Source of the DNA: JBEEFP01 sp041166085
GTDB lineage: Bacteria > Actinomycetota > Acidimicrobiia > Acidimicrobiales > JAFATL01
Assembly (NCBI GenBank): GCA_041166085.1
Contig: JBEEFP010000036.1
Location: 1 to 64,000, forward strand
DNA: 64,000 bases
Direction: 5' to 3'
Below the pieces are notes generated by a model. That model worked only from the letters and a program-made list of their open reading frames with translations, made no database searches and had not been told where the DNA came from. The position numbers and the translations under genes are program-made. Shown piece after piece: positions 47,422-56,447 of the stretch; position 1 is the stretch's first letter, and each line of letters starts with the position of its first letter.

Positions 47422-48957
47422 ATGGCCATCACCAGGAACGACCCCGGCGTCTCGACCGACTCCGATGCGCAGGCGGCGGCCGCCGCGGGTCCGTCCGCGC
47501 GTGGTCGCAAGGGCGGCCTCGTCGCCGGCGCGCTCGGCCTGGGCCTGCTGTCCGGTGTGCTCGCCACCCTCGCCTTCCCACCCTTCGGGCTCTGGCCGCT
47601 GATCTTCGTCGCGTTCGTGCCGATGGTCGTCGGGACCCACTGGCTGGCACCGCCGCGCTGGGGCAAGGCGGTGATCGGCGTCGGCATCGGGACGTTCATC
47701 GCCGGCCAGCTCTCGGCTGGGTTGGCCGAAGGTCAGGTCGCGGCGGTGTTCCAGCTCATGCCGCTCTTCTTCGCCCTCATCTTCATGGGGGTCGCCTTCC
47801 GCACCCAGGGCTTCCACGCCCGCACGCACTACCGGTGGCTGGCCCTCACCACACCGCTGGCGTGGGTCGCAGTCGACTTCATCCGAGCCAGTGGCAGCGG
47901 CGTCTTCAACGCGCTGGGCGGCACGTGGGCCATGCCGCAGTACGCGCTGTTCCGCATCCCCACGTTCTTGCAGCCGATCAGCATCTTCGGGCTCTACGGA
48001 CTGGAGCTGCTGGTGCTGGTGATCAACTTCGCCATCGGCACGCTGGTCGTCCGCCGACTGCACGGGCTCCCCTTCCCGCGCGTGATGCCGGCGGTCGTCG
48101 CCGGGATCGTGGTGGCGTGGACCCTGCTGGGCTTCGCGCTCATGGGCTCGCCCGCGCGCGGTGACCGCACGGTGCGCGTCGCCGCCATCCAGACCGGCAC
48201 CGACGACCCCGCGCCCGCGTCCGTCCGCGCGCAGCGGTTCGCCCGCGACGTAGCCCAGACCCGCGCCGCCGCGTCCCAAGGGGCCCGCCTGGCGGTGTGG
48301 AACGAGGTGGGGCTCGACTTCGATCCCCGGGTGGAGCACACCGATGAGCTGAAGGCGCTGGCGCGCGAGAGCAACATCCACATCGCGATCGGGTACGGCT
48401 TCACCGACAGCAAGGCCCGTCACCACAACGAGGTCGTGATGCTGTCGCCGGACGGCACGTTCAGCCAGCCCTACGGCAAGGACCACCCCGGCACCTTCGC
48501 CGGCGACTACAGCGACACCCAGGGCACCTACCCCGTCAAGCACACCGACTTCGGCGTCATCGGGTCTGTCATCTGTTACGACATGGACTTCACCGACACG
48601 GCCCGCAAGATGACGCGCAACGGCGCCCGCCTCATCGCCGCCCCGTCCAACGACGTGAAGGCCATCGCCGAGACGCACTACACCCACCTGGTCTTCCGTT
48701 CGATCGAGAACCGAGTGCCGACGGTCAAGGCCGACGAGGGTTACGACTCGGCGATCATCGACCAGTGGGGACGCATCGAGAACGTGACGGCCAATCCCAG
48801 CGGGATCGCGCAGCGGACCCTGATCGCCGACGTCACGCTGGGGTCCGGGAAGTCACCGTTCGTCAGCCTCGGCGACTGGTTCGGCTGGATCGCGGTCGCC
48901 GGCGTGCTGGCCGCCATCGTGCTGTCGCGAGCTTCCGTACGACGCAACCGTGGCTGA
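47422..48957 (+). CDS. Apolipoprotein N-acyltransferase-like membrane nitrilase
   Basis: The 511-residue protein has about six to eight N-terminal helices (LGLGLLSGVLATLAFPPFG is the Lnt start motif) and a C-terminal nitrilase domain (from about 250). The triad is Glu in AVWNEVGLD, Lys in YGKDHPG and Cys in SVICYDMDF. Lnt adds a third acyl chain to lipoproteins, which fits two lipoprotein genes just upstream in the same operon. The GGAGG at 47414 precedes the ATG at 47422. The IENRVPTVKADEGYDS segment is family-typical. Substrate preference is not shown. Confidence 0.85.
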   Translation: MAITRNDPGVSTDSDAQAAAAAGPSARGRKGGLVAGALGLGLLSGVLATLAFPPFGLWPLIFVAFVPMVVGTHWLAPPRWGKAVIGVGIGTFIAGQLSAGLAEGQVAAVFQLMPLFFALIFMGVAFRTQGFHARTHYRWLALTTPLAWVAVDFIRASGSGVFNALGGTWAMPQYALFRIPTFLQPISIFGLYGLELLVLVINFAIGTLVVRRLHGLPFPRVMPAVVAGIVVAWTLLGFALMGSPARGDRTVRVAAIQTGTDDPAPASVRAQRFARDVAQTRAAASQGARLAVWNEVGLDFDPRVEHTDELKALARESNIHIAIGYGFTDSKARHHNEVVMLSPDGTFSQPYGKDHPGTFAGDYSDTQGTYPVKHTDFGVIGSVICYDMDFTDTARKMTRNGARLIAAPSNDVKAIAETHYTHLVFRSIENRVPTVKADEGYDSAIIDQWGRIENVTANPSGIAQRTLIADVTLGSGKSPFVSLGDWFGWIAVAGVLAAIVLSRASVRRNRG

Positions 48958-49702
48958 CGTCCTCGACGATCTCGAGGGCGAGCACACCGCCCTCGACGCG
49001 CTCGTCGCGCCGCTCTCCGACGCGCAGTGGAAGACGCCCACGCCTGCCGCGGGCTGGGACATCGGCGACACCATCGCCCACCTGGCCATGTCCGACGAGA
49101 TGGCCGTCACCAGTGTCGAGGGCAGGGGCGAGGCCGCCTTCAAGGAGATCCTGAAGGACCCCGACGCAGCGCTGGCCGCCCAGGACCGCGCCGCCCGCGA
49201 ACGGACGCCGCGCCAGGTGCTCGAGTGGTGGCGCATGGCGCGCAGCGTTGTCGTGTCCGCCATGCGCTCGCTCCCGCCCGGCGCCCGCGTCTACTGGGGC
49301 ATCGGCGAGATGTCGGTGCGCTCCCTGGCCACCGCCCGTCTCATGGAGTGCTGGGCCCACGGACTCGACTGCTTCGCCGCCCTCGGCGTCGAGCCGGTCG
49401 ACACCGACCGCATGCGCCACGTGTGTCACCTCGGCTACCAGACCCTCCCCTACGCCTTCCAGTTCGCGGGACGGGAGATGCCGGGGCCGAGGGACGACCT
49501 CCGCCTCGAGCTCACCGCGCCCGACGGCGTGTCGGTGTGGTCCTTCGGCCCCGACGAGGCATCCCAGGTCGTGCGGGGCTCGGCGGGCGAGTGGGCCCGC
49601 CTGGCGGTGCGACGCATCACGCTGGCCGACGCCGCGACCCTGACGGCTGACGGGCCGCTCGCCTCGGCCGCCCTGGAAGTGGCCAAGGCCTACCTGCTGT
49701 AG
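48950..49702 (+). CDS. Maleylpyruvate-isomerase/DinB-like metal-binding protein (TIGR03084 type)
   Basis: The 250-residue protein has a four-helix DinB-like N-terminal half (GWDIGDTIAHLAMSDEMAV, with the His that begins the metal site, and LMECWAHGLDCF with the second Glu/His group) and a C-terminal sterol-carrier-like half. The layout is of mycothiol-dependent isomerases or of TIGR03084 proteins. The reaction is unknown. Its GTG overlaps the acyltransferase gene by 8 bp, and it ends the operon 14 bp from a convergent gene. Confidence 0.8.
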   Translation: MADVLDDLEGEHTALDALVAPLSDAQWKTPTPAAGWDIGDTIAHLAMSDEMAVTSVEGRGEAAFKEILKDPDAALAAQDRAARERTPRQVLEWWRMARSVVVSAMRSLPPGARVYWGIGEMSVRSLATARLMECWAHGLDCFAALGVEPVDTDRMRHVCHLGYQTLPYAFQFAGREMPGPRDDLRLELTAPDGVSVWSFGPDEASQVVRGSAGEWARLAVRRITLADAATLTADGPLASAALEVAKAYLL

Positions 49703-49716
49703 AGCCCCGCGGCAGT

Positions 49717-51105
49717 TCAGGTCGGCGGGATGTTGGCGTTGAGACGGAAGAAGTTGGTGGGGTCGTACTTGGCCTTGAGGGCCGTGAGCTTGGCCCACTG
49801 CGCGTCCGTGTACGCGACCCGCGCCCGATCGTTGGCGTCGTCGCTGGTGAAGTTCACGTACACGCCGCGGCTGTGCGGCTCGAGGGCGGCGAAGAAGTCC
49901 CGGACCCACGCCACGTGCCGGTCGGCGTCTCCGGCCTGCTCAGGAAGCCACGATGCCGCGATGTTGATGTCGTGTGACGCGTCCCGGTACGGGAAGGCGG
50001 TCGCGTCCTCGTCGACGCGCCCCACCGCGCCACCGAAGCTGAAGATGGGGATGGTGGAGAGCGGCGAGGTGATTTGCGACGCGTGTTCGACCACGACGTC
50101 GATGACGTCGGTGGTGAGGGGGCCGAGCTTGTGGGACTTCCAGTAGTAGTGGCGCCCGTGGGGCAGGGCGGCGTCGAACATCTTCTGGTGCGCGGCATAC
50201 GGCTTGGGTGCGACCGCGTTCACCGCTGGCTCGCCCAGCTCCGCGAGAGGCGCCAGCACCTTCTCGCCCTCTTCCACCGGCCCGGCGTAGGTGACGATCA
50301 GCGCCACGATGGGCTCGCCGCGCAGCGCCTCGGGGATCACCGGCAGCGGCGGCGCCAGGCGCAGGTTGCCCATGAGGCCGACCTCGTCGGGCGCGTCGGC
50401 GATGAAGTCGCGCAGGAAGCCGAGCACGTCGTGGGCCCGGTCCATCGGCCACGCCAGCATCCCCGCGTACACCGTGGGCCCGAGGGGAAAGAGCTGGAAC
50501 TCGAAGCTGGTGACGACCCCGAAGTTGCCGCCGCCGCCCCGCAGGCCCCAGAACAGCTCGGCGTTCTCGTTCTCGCTCGCGACGACGAACTCGCCGTCGG
50601 CCGTCACGACGTCGCAGGAACGCAGAGCGTCGATGGTGAGCCCGAACTTGCGCATGAGATGACCGATGCCGCCCCCGAGGGTCAGACCGCCGACACCCGT
50701 GTGGCTCACGATGCCGCCCGTGGCCGCGAGGCCGAAGGCCTGGCTCTCCCGATCGAGGTGGGCGTTCAAGGCGCCCCCCTCGAGCCGGATGGTCTGGGCC
50801 AGGGGGTCGACGCGAGTGCCTGTCATCGCCGACAGGTCGATCACGAGGCCGTCGTCGGCGAGGGCGTGGCCCGCGACCGCGTGTCCGCCGCCACGGACCG
50901 ACGTGAGCAGGTCGTGCTCGCGCCCGAAGCGCACGGCCGCCATCACGTCGGCCGCACCACGGCAGCGGGCGATGACCGCGGGCCGGCGCTGGATGCCGCC
51001 GTTCCAGATCTGTCTGGCGTCGTCGTAGCCGGGGCTGTCCGGCGTGATCACCTCACCCGCGAGGTCCGCCTGCAAGCTCTCGATTGCCGCCCGCTCGATC
51101 GTCAT
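49717..51105 (-). CDS. BBE-type FAD-linked oxidoreductase (VAO/PCMH family)
   Basis: The 462-residue enzyme is a paralogue of 1613-2932. It has SVRGGGHAVAGHAL with the FAD-linking His, VGGLTLGGGIGHLMRKFGL, LRGGGGNFGVVTSFEF and the C-terminal YDPTNFFRLNANI. It should oxidise an alcohol or polyol with O2; substrate unknown. The ATG at 51105 is preferred; ATG 51114 and 51165 are in frame but the last falls in a hairpin. TAATGT ends 5 nt before the ATG, so a leaderless start is possible. Confidence 0.85.
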   Translation of the reverse strand: MTIERAAIESLQADLAGEVITPDSPGYDDARQIWNGGIQRRPAVIARCRGAADVMAAVRFGREHDLLTSVRGGGHAVAGHALADDGLVIDLSAMTGTRVDPLAQTIRLEGGALNAHLDRESQAFGLAATGGIVSHTGVGGLTLGGGIGHLMRKFGLTIDALRSCDVVTADGEFVVASENENAELFWGLRGGGGNFGVVTSFEFQLFPLGPTVYAGMLAWPMDRAHDVLGFLRDFIADAPDEVGLMGNLRLAPPLPVIPEALRGEPIVALIVTYAGPVEEGEKVLAPLAELGEPAVNAVAPKPYAAHQKMFDAALPHGRHYYWKSHKLGPLTTDVIDVVVEHASQITSPLSTIPIFSFGGAVGRVDEDATAFPYRDASHDINIAASWLPEQAGDADRHVAWVRDFFAALEPHSRGVYVNFTSDDANDRARVAYTDAQWAKLTALKAKYDPTNFFRLNANIPPT

Positions 51106-51139
51106 GCCCAACATTACGCCGACGCCGACCGCAGCTATT

Positions 51140-51175
51140 GCGCACGGGTGGGGCCTATGGCCCACCCCCGTGCGC
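51140..51175. promoter_or_regulatory. Strong hairpin just before a small membrane-protein gene
   Basis: GCGCACGGGTGGG pairs with CCCACCCCCGTGCGC (two-base bulge) around an 8-nt loop. It lies in the 84-bp divergent gap and ends 14 bp before the ATG at 51190. It may be an operator, or an RNA hairpin that limits translation. Confidence 0.4.
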
Positions 51176-51189
51176 TAAAGCATGAGGAC

Positions 51190-51474
51190 ATGACAACAAT
51201 GCGGCGCGGGTTCGACTGGCTGTTCCGGAGTCGTACGACCGGGCGCCAGACCATCGTGCAGCTCCCGAACGTCCCGCTGGGCGTGTTCATCCTGGCCGCG
51301 CTGGCGCGGCGGGTGTTCTCCCCGACCGGCACTCCTCGCACGGTGCTCGCGGTGATCGCCACCGGCGCGCTGGTCGTGTGGGCTGTGGACGAGCTGATTC
51401 GGGGTGAGAGTCCGTTCCGCCGCGCCTTGGGCGCGGTGGTGCTGCTGGCGACGATCGTCGGGATCTTCCGGTAG
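51190..51474 (+). CDS. Small hypothetical membrane protein
   Basis: At 94 residues it has a basic N-terminus (RRGFDWLFRSRTTGR) and two or three hydrophobic segments (NVPLGVFILAALARRVF, TVLAVIATGALVVWAV, ALGAVVLLATIVGIF). No family is recognised. The start at 51190 has GAGGAC just before; longer in-frame extensions run back through the divergent oxidoreductase. It is convergent with the acyl-CoA synthetase (6-bp gap). Confidence 0.6.
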   Translation: MTTMRRGFDWLFRSRTTGRQTIVQLPNVPLGVFILAALARRVFSPTGTPRTVLAVIATGALVVWAVDELIRGESPFRRALGAVVLLATIVGIFR

Positions 51475-51480
51475 GTCGCG

Positions 51481-53049
51481 CTACCGGGGCAGCTCGATCC
51501 CAGCCGCCTCGCGGTCCCAGACGCCGTCGCCGAAGACGGAGTCGGCGTCGCCGGCCCGTAGCTCCACCTTGCGCACCCGCATGGTCGGGGTCTTGGGGAG
51601 CGCGTCGACCACTTCCACGTACCGGGGGATCATGAACCGGGGCATGGTCGGGATGAGGAACTCGATGAGCGCGGCCGGATCGAGCGACGCGCCGGGCGCG
51701 GGCACCACGACCACCTTGACCTCGTCCTCGGAGTGCTCGGACGGGACGCCGACGGCCGCGCACTCGGCGACGGCCGGATGCTTGACGACGTAGGCCTCCA
51801 CTTCGAAGGACGAGATGTTCTCGCCCCTGCGCCGGATGGCGTCCTTGATGCGGTCGACGAAGTAGAAGTTGCCGTCGTCGTCGTAGCGGAAGGCGTCGCC
51901 GGTGTGGAACCAGCCGTTGCGCCACGCGTGCGCCGTCTCGGCGGGCATGCCGTAGTAGCCCGCGTTCATCGTGAAGGGCTCGGCGGTCCGCACGATGAGC
52001 TCGCCGACCTGACCGGGACCCAGGGCCCGGTCGACCTCGTCCACCACCCGGACCTCGTAGCCAGGATACCCCGTGCGCACCCGCCCGCACGAGGTCTCGT
52101 TGGCCAGATTCCAGCCGTCGGATGACATGGGCACGCCGATCTCGGTCATGCCGTAACCGGTGGACACCTTCACGCCAAAGCGCCGTTTGAAGTCCTCGAC
52201 CTCCGCGACCAGCGGTCCCATGGTGACGTGCTGCAACGGATGCTCGCCGTCGTCGGCCTGCTCGGGCATGGCCATGAGGAACGACGCCATCACGCCGATG
52301 AGCCCCGTCGATGTGACGCCGAAGGTCCGGATGTCGTTCCAGAACTCGGTGAGGCTGAACGTCTCCCGCACGACCATGCGGGCCTCGTGCTCGGCGCAGA
52401 TGTAGATGCCCGACTTCCCCGACACGTGGAACACCGGCAGGCACAGGTAGTAGACACCGTCGTCGGCCAGCACGTCGGTCGGCACCGAGGTCACGAACTG
52501 GTGCAGCTCGCCCCACGGCATGAGCACGCCCTTGGACGGACCGCTTGTGCCCGACGTGTAGATCATGCACGCGATGTCGTGATAGGCCGCCGGCTCGAGG
52601 TCCTTGGCCGGCACGGCGTCGTCGGCGAAGCCCTCGTCGGCGCCGTCGGGGACGATGATGCGCTCGAGCGACGACAGCGACGAGCGCACCTCGTCGAACT
52701 GCGGCACGAAGGCGGACGTGACCACCGCCAGCCGGGCCGCCGCCGTGTTCACGGTGTGCTCGAGCATCGGCCCGCGGTACGACGTGTTGAGGGGCACCTC
52801 GATGGCCCGCAACGAAGCGATGCCCAGCCACACCGCGAACGCCTCGAGCGACGCAGGCAGCATGGTGACAACCGTCTCGCCCGCGGTGACCCCCGCTTCC
52901 TGCAGCGCGCCGGCCCAGCGCAGGATGCGGTCCTGCAACTCGCCGTAGGTCAGCTGCTGACCACCCACGTCCTGCAGGAAGACCTGGTCGGGTGTGTCTG
53001 CCGCGCGCCGGGCCAGCAGGTTGGTGAGGACGACGCCGTCGTCCCGCAT
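51481..53049 (-). CDS. Acyl-CoA synthetase (AMP-binding, FadD-like)
   Basis: This 522-residue ANL enzyme has P-loop YTSGTSGPSKGV (164-175), GYGMTEIGVP, the hinge VDRIKDAIRRRGENIS and PTMRVRKVELR at the end. The last motif has Arg/Lys where the catalytic Lys is expected, so I cannot fix that residue. It activates an acid for CoA catabolism. The ATG at 53049 shares its A with the stop of the acyl-CoA dehydrogenase gene (TGATG), so the two are coupled and likely act on the same substrate family. Confidence 0.88.
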   Translation of the reverse strand: MRDDGVVLTNLLARRAADTPDQVFLQDVGGQQLTYGELQDRILRWAGALQEAGVTAGETVVTMLPASLEAFAVWLGIASLRAIEVPLNTSYRGPMLEHTVNTAAARLAVVTSAFVPQFDEVRSSLSSLERIIVPDGADEGFADDAVPAKDLEPAAYHDIACMIYTSGTSGPSKGVLMPWGELHQFVTSVPTDVLADDGVYYLCLPVFHVSGKSGIYICAEHEARMVVRETFSLTEFWNDIRTFGVTSTGLIGVMASFLMAMPEQADDGEHPLQHVTMGPLVAEVEDFKRRFGVKVSTGYGMTEIGVPMSSDGWNLANETSCGRVRTGYPGYEVRVVDEVDRALGPGQVGELIVRTAEPFTMNAGYYGMPAETAHAWRNGWFHTGDAFRYDDDGNFYFVDRIKDAIRRRGENISSFEVEAYVVKHPAVAECAAVGVPSEHSEDEVKVVVVPAPGASLDPAALIEFLIPTMPRFMIPRYVEVVDALPKTPTMRVRKVELRAGDADSVFGDGVWDREAAGIELPR

Positions 53050-54251
53050 CAGCCCGACCGCCGGATCTCGTTCCACGGTTGGTCGCGACTCGTGTCCGGC
53101 TCGGACGGGAGCCCGAGCACGCGGTCGCCCAGGATGTTGCGCATGACGTCGCCGGTGCCGCCGCCGATGCGCGTGCCGACCGAGGAGAGGAACGCCTTGT
53201 GCACGTCGAACGCCGCGTCGGTGCCGAGGGCGGCCTCGCCCATGACCGACGGCCGCGTCATGGTGTAGTCGGAGTACAGCATCCCCTCCGCGCCGATGAT
53301 GTCGACGCACAAGGTGAAGATCTTGTTGGTGAGCTCGGCCACCGCCAGCTTGCCGATCGATCCCTCGGGCCCGGGTGTGCCCATCTTGCGCAGCTGCTGG
53401 GCGCGGATGCTGGTGAGCCGCTGCACCTCGGCCTCGATCCACATGCGCATCACGCGATCGCGCATCACGGGGTCGCCGCTGCCCCGCTCGTGCCACAGGC
53501 GCACCGCGTGACGGATCATGCCCTCGCCCCTGTCCTCGATGGCCAGGCGTTCGAGGGCGACCCGCTCGTTCATCAGCGTGGTGATGGCCACCCGCCACCC
53601 CTCGCCCGCGGGCCCGAGGCGCTGGGCATCGGGGATTCGGACGTCGGTGAAGAAGATCTCGTTGAACTCTGCTTCGCCGGTGAGCTGGCGCAGCGGTCGG
53701 ATCTCGACGCCGGGGCTCCCCATGTCGAGGTAGAAGTACGACAGCCCCTTGTGCTTGGGTTGGGCCGGATCACTGCGGGCCAGCAGCAGACCCCAGTCCG
53801 ACACGTGGGCCAGCGTCGTCCACACCTTCTGGCCGTTGATGACCCACTCGTCGCCGTCGCGTTCGGCACGGGTGGCGAGCGACGCCACGTCGGACCCCGC
53901 CCCCGGCTCGCTGAACATCTGGCACCAGATGTCCTCGCACGTGAAGATGGGCCGCAGGTGCCGCTCCTGCTGCTCCTCGGAGCCGTAGGTGATCAGGGTG
54001 GGCGCCGCCATCCCGATACCCATGAAGTTGCGCAGCATGTTGGTGGGGCCGCCCATGCGTTGCAGCGTGAGGTCGACCGACTCCTGCAACTTGGGGTCGA
54101 CGCCGAGGCCGCCCTTGCCCTCCGGGAAGTGGACCCACGCCAGCCCGAGGTCGAACTGCGCGCCCCAGAGGGCGGCCGGATCAGCGGTGGCGGGATCGTG
54201 CTCGGCCAGGAGCTTCTCGAGCCGTTCCTCGACGAGGGCGCGGTCGTCCAT
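53049..54251 (-). CDS. Acyl-CoA dehydrogenase (FadE-like)
   Basis: The 400-residue flavoprotein has MFSEPGAGSDVASLATRAER, the FAD/substrate segment of acyl-CoA dehydrogenases, followed by INGQKVWTTLAHVSDWGLLL, RPLRQLTGEAEFNEIFF, and a C-terminal helical bundle ending GGGTGDVMRNILGDRVLGLP. It introduces the alpha-beta double bond into an acyl-CoA. It is the first gene of an operon with the synthetase. Its start is 24 bp from the divergent TetR start with dyad B between, a clear repressor-target layout. Confidence 0.9.
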   Translation of the reverse strand: MDDRALVEERLEKLLAEHDPATADPAALWGAQFDLGLAWVHFPEGKGGLGVDPKLQESVDLTLQRMGGPTNMLRNFMGIGMAAPTLITYGSEEQQERHLRPIFTCEDIWCQMFSEPGAGSDVASLATRAERDGDEWVINGQKVWTTLAHVSDWGLLLARSDPAQPKHKGLSYFYLDMGSPGVEIRPLRQLTGEAEFNEIFFTDVRIPDAQRLGPAGEGWRVAITTLMNERVALERLAIEDRGEGMIRHAVRLWHERGSGDPVMRDRVMRMWIEAEVQRLTSIRAQQLRKMGTPGPEGSIGKLAVAELTNKIFTLCVDIIGAEGMLYSDYTMTRPSVMGEAALGTDAAFDVHKAFLSSVGTRIGGGTGDVMRNILGDRVLGLPSEPDTSRDQPWNEIRRSG

Positions 54252-54258
54252 GACGCAT

Positions 54259-54276
54259 TGTTAACATGGGTTCACA
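54259..54276. promoter_or_regulatory. TGTTAAC-N4-GTTCACA dyad (site B), likely TetR operator
   Basis: TGTTAAC-ATGG-GTTCACA fills the 24-bp gap between the FadE and TetR starts; its last base is the A of the TetR ATG. Six of seven right-half bases match the reverse complement of the left half. With so little space both promoters must overlap this site, so a bound repressor would block both. Confidence 0.65.
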
Positions 54277-54863
54277 TGAGCGGCAACGTTCGCACCACCG
54301 CCACCCCCAACCGCCGGGAGATGATCCTCACCGAGGCGGCCAAGCTCTTCTTCGAGCGTGGGTTCTCGGGTACCGGGATCGACGAGATCGGTGCCGCCGT
54401 CGGCGTCACCGGCCCTGCGTTCTACCGTCACTTCGCCAGCAAGCACGACCTGCTGGTCGCACTGGTGGAGCGGGCCGTCAGCCGTCTGCAGGACGTGGTG
54501 GACCGAGCCGTCGAGGAAGCCAACGGCGACCCCGAGGCCGCCCTGCGCCTCCTCGTCCGGTATTCGTCGGACGCGTGTGTCGAGGACGGACCCCTCACCG
54601 CCATCTACACCCAGGAAGCCCGCAACCTGCAGCCCGAGGCCCGCGCCCGTCTCAACCGCCTGCATCGGCGCATGCGCGACGCGTGGGTGCAGGTGCTGAG
54701 CAAGGTGCGGCCCGACCTCACCAGCGCCGAGCTGCTGCTGGCCATCCACGCCGTCAGTGCGCTGCAGACGTCCGTCGCCACCTACCACGGCACCCTCGAC
54801 AGGGAGGGCCAGAAGGAGCTCCTCACCCGGATGACGCTGGCCGCGCTCCACTGGGAGGACTGA
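54276..54863 (+). CDS. TetR-family transcriptional regulator
   Basis: The 195-residue protein has a TetR helix-turn-helix (MILTEAAKLFFERGFSGTG, GAAVGVTGPAFYRHFASKHD) and a helical ligand domain. The set of neighbours (FadE, FadD, DUF35, thiolase) suggests it senses an acyl-CoA, as KstR2- or FadR-like TetR proteins do. It is divergent from the fadE-fadD operon and followed 1 bp later by the DUF35-thiolase pair. The ATG at 54276 has TAACAT 8 nt before it. It is the best candidate to bind sites A, B and C. Confidence 0.88.
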   Translation: MSGNVRTTATPNRREMILTEAAKLFFERGFSGTGIDEIGAAVGVTGPAFYRHFASKHDLLVALVERAVSRLQDVVDRAVEEANGDPEAALRLLVRYSSDACVEDGPLTAIYTQEARNLQPEARARLNRLHRRMRDAWVQVLSKVRPDLTSAELLLAIHAVSALQTSVATYHGTLDREGQKELLTRMTLAALHWED

Positions 54864-54864
54864 G

Positions 54865-55290
54865 GTGCCGACGCCGATCGCGCCAGGGTTGTTCACCGAG
54901 GGCGACGCACCGCAGCTCATCGGGAGCAGATGCGCCGACTGCGGTGTGATGACCTTCCCTCGCCAGGCCGACTGCCCACGTTGCACGGGCGACGCCATGC
55001 AGGACGACCTCTTCGCCCGGCGGGGCACGCTCTGGACCTTCACCGTCCAGAACTTCGTTCCCAAGTCACCGCCGTACGCCCGGGTCGAGACGGACGAGAC
55101 GTTCGAGCCCTACGGCGTGGGCTACGTGGAGTTCGAGGGCCAAGCCCGCGTCGAGGGCCGCCTCACCGAGGCCGACCCGTCCCGACTCCGCATCGGGATG
55201 GAGATGGAGACGGTGGTCGTCCCCTTCACCGACGACGTCGTCACCTACGCCTTCCGTCCCGTCGAGCCCGAAGCGGAAGCACCAGCCTGA
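54865..55290 (+). CDS. Zn-ribbon OB-fold protein (DUF35)
   Basis: The 141-residue protein has a rubredoxin-like zinc ribbon (SRCADCGVMTFPRQADCPRC, about 23-42) and an OB fold (GTLWTFTVQNF, YGVGYVEFEGQARVEGRL). DUF35 proteins form complexes with thiolase-like enzymes; ChsH2-Ltp2 retro-aldolase in steroid side-chain breakdown is the best known. The GTG start follows the TetR stop by 1 bp and the stop overlaps the thiolase ATG (TGATG), so the two proteins are made together. Confidence 0.88.
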   Translation: MPTPIAPGLFTEGDAPQLIGSRCADCGVMTFPRQADCPRCTGDAMQDDLFARRGTLWTFTVQNFVPKSPPYARVETDETFEPYGVGYVEFEGQARVEGRLTEADPSRLRIGMEMETVVVPFTDDVVTYAFRPVEPEAEAPA

Positions 55291-56447
55291 TGGACGTCGC
55301 CATCATCGGACTCGGCATCCACCCGTTCGGGCGCCACGACGGTGTCTCGGCCATGGACATGGGCGTGTTCGCAGCCCGTCAGGCCCTGCGCGACGCGGGC
55401 ATGGTGTGGAGCGACCTGCAGTTCGCGGCCGGTGGATCGATGATGGGCATGCAGGGCACGGAGGCGTCGCCCGACACCATGGTCGGGCGCCTCGGCCTGA
55501 GCGGCGTGCCGTTCGTCAACGTCTACAACGGCTGCGCCACCGCAGGAACGGCGTTGGCCACCGCGTGCAACGCCATCGAAGCCGGCATGTGCGACAACGC
55601 GCTGGTGGTCGGGTTCGACAAGCACCCGCGCGGCGCCTTCGATCCCGACCCGTCGATCCTCGGGCTGGGCAAGTGGTACGGCGACGTGGGCCTGATGCTC
55701 ACCACCCAGTTCTTCGCCATGAAGATCAACCGGTACATGCACGACTTCGGCATCTCCACGTCGACCTTGGCCAAGGTGGCGGCCAAGAACTTCCGCAACG
55801 GCTCGCTCAACCCCAATGCGTGGCGGCAGAAGCCCGTCAGCGAGGACGAGATCGCCTCGTCGCGCATGCTCAACCACCCGCTCACCCAGTACATGTTCTG
55901 CTCGCCCGACGAAGGCGCGGCCGCCGTCGTCGTGTGCCGGGCCGACCAGGCCGCGCGCTACACCGACCGGGCCGTGCGGGTGCGGGCCGTCACCATGAAG
56001 ACGCGGAAGTTCGGCTCGTTCGAGGTCATGGCGCCGTGGCTGCCCGTCGAGCGGGGCCAGTCCCCCACCGTCGACGCCGCCCGCGCCTGCTTCGAGATGG
56101 CCGGCATCGGACCCGACGAGGTGCAGGTCGCCCAGATCCAGGACAGCGAGTCCGGCGCCGAGATCATGCACATGGCCGAGAACGGGTTCTGCGCGGATGG
56201 TGAGCAGGAGCGCATGATCGGTGACGGCGAGACCGAGATCGGCGGGCGCCTGCCCATCAACACCGACGGCGGGCTCCTCGCCAACGGCGAGCCCATCGGC
56301 GCGTCGGGCCTGCGCCAGATCCACGAGGTGTGCCTGCAGCTGCGGGGCGACGCGGGCCAGCGCCAGGTCCCGAACGCGCCGCGGGTCGGCTACACCCAGG
56401 TGTACGGCGCCCCCGGCGTCGGCTGCTGCACCCTGCTGACGCGCTAG
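55290..56447 (+). CDS. Thiolase-fold protein (SCP-x/Ltp2-like)
   Basis: The 385-residue protein has a thiolase fold with VAIIGLGIHPFGR, a Cys in VYNGCATAGTAL at the nucleophile place, LVVGFDKHPRGAF, and a C-terminal INTDGGLLANGEPIGASGL and CCTLLT. The Glu/His context after IQDSESGAEI does not match the standard NxAF/HPxG thiolase motifs. With its DUF35 partner, it could be a thiolase or an Ltp2-type retro-aldolase; the Cys favours thiolase chemistry but does not settle it. Its TAG shares CTAG with the stop of the convergent crotonase gene. Confidence 0.83.
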   Translation: MDVAIIGLGIHPFGRHDGVSAMDMGVFAARQALRDAGMVWSDLQFAAGGSMMGMQGTEASPDTMVGRLGLSGVPFVNVYNGCATAGTALATACNAIEAGMCDNALVVGFDKHPRGAFDPDPSILGLGKWYGDVGLMLTTQFFAMKINRYMHDFGISTSTLAKVAAKNFRNGSLNPNAWRQKPVSEDEIASSRMLNHPLTQYMFCSPDEGAAAVVVCRADQAARYTDRAVRVRAVTMKTRKFGSFEVMAPWLPVERGQSPTVDAARACFEMAGIGPDEVQVAQIQDSESGAEIMHMAENGFCADGEQERMIGDGETEIGGRLPINTDGGLLANGEPIGASGLRQIHEVCLQLRGDAGQRQVPNAPRVGYTQVYGAPGVGCCTLLTR

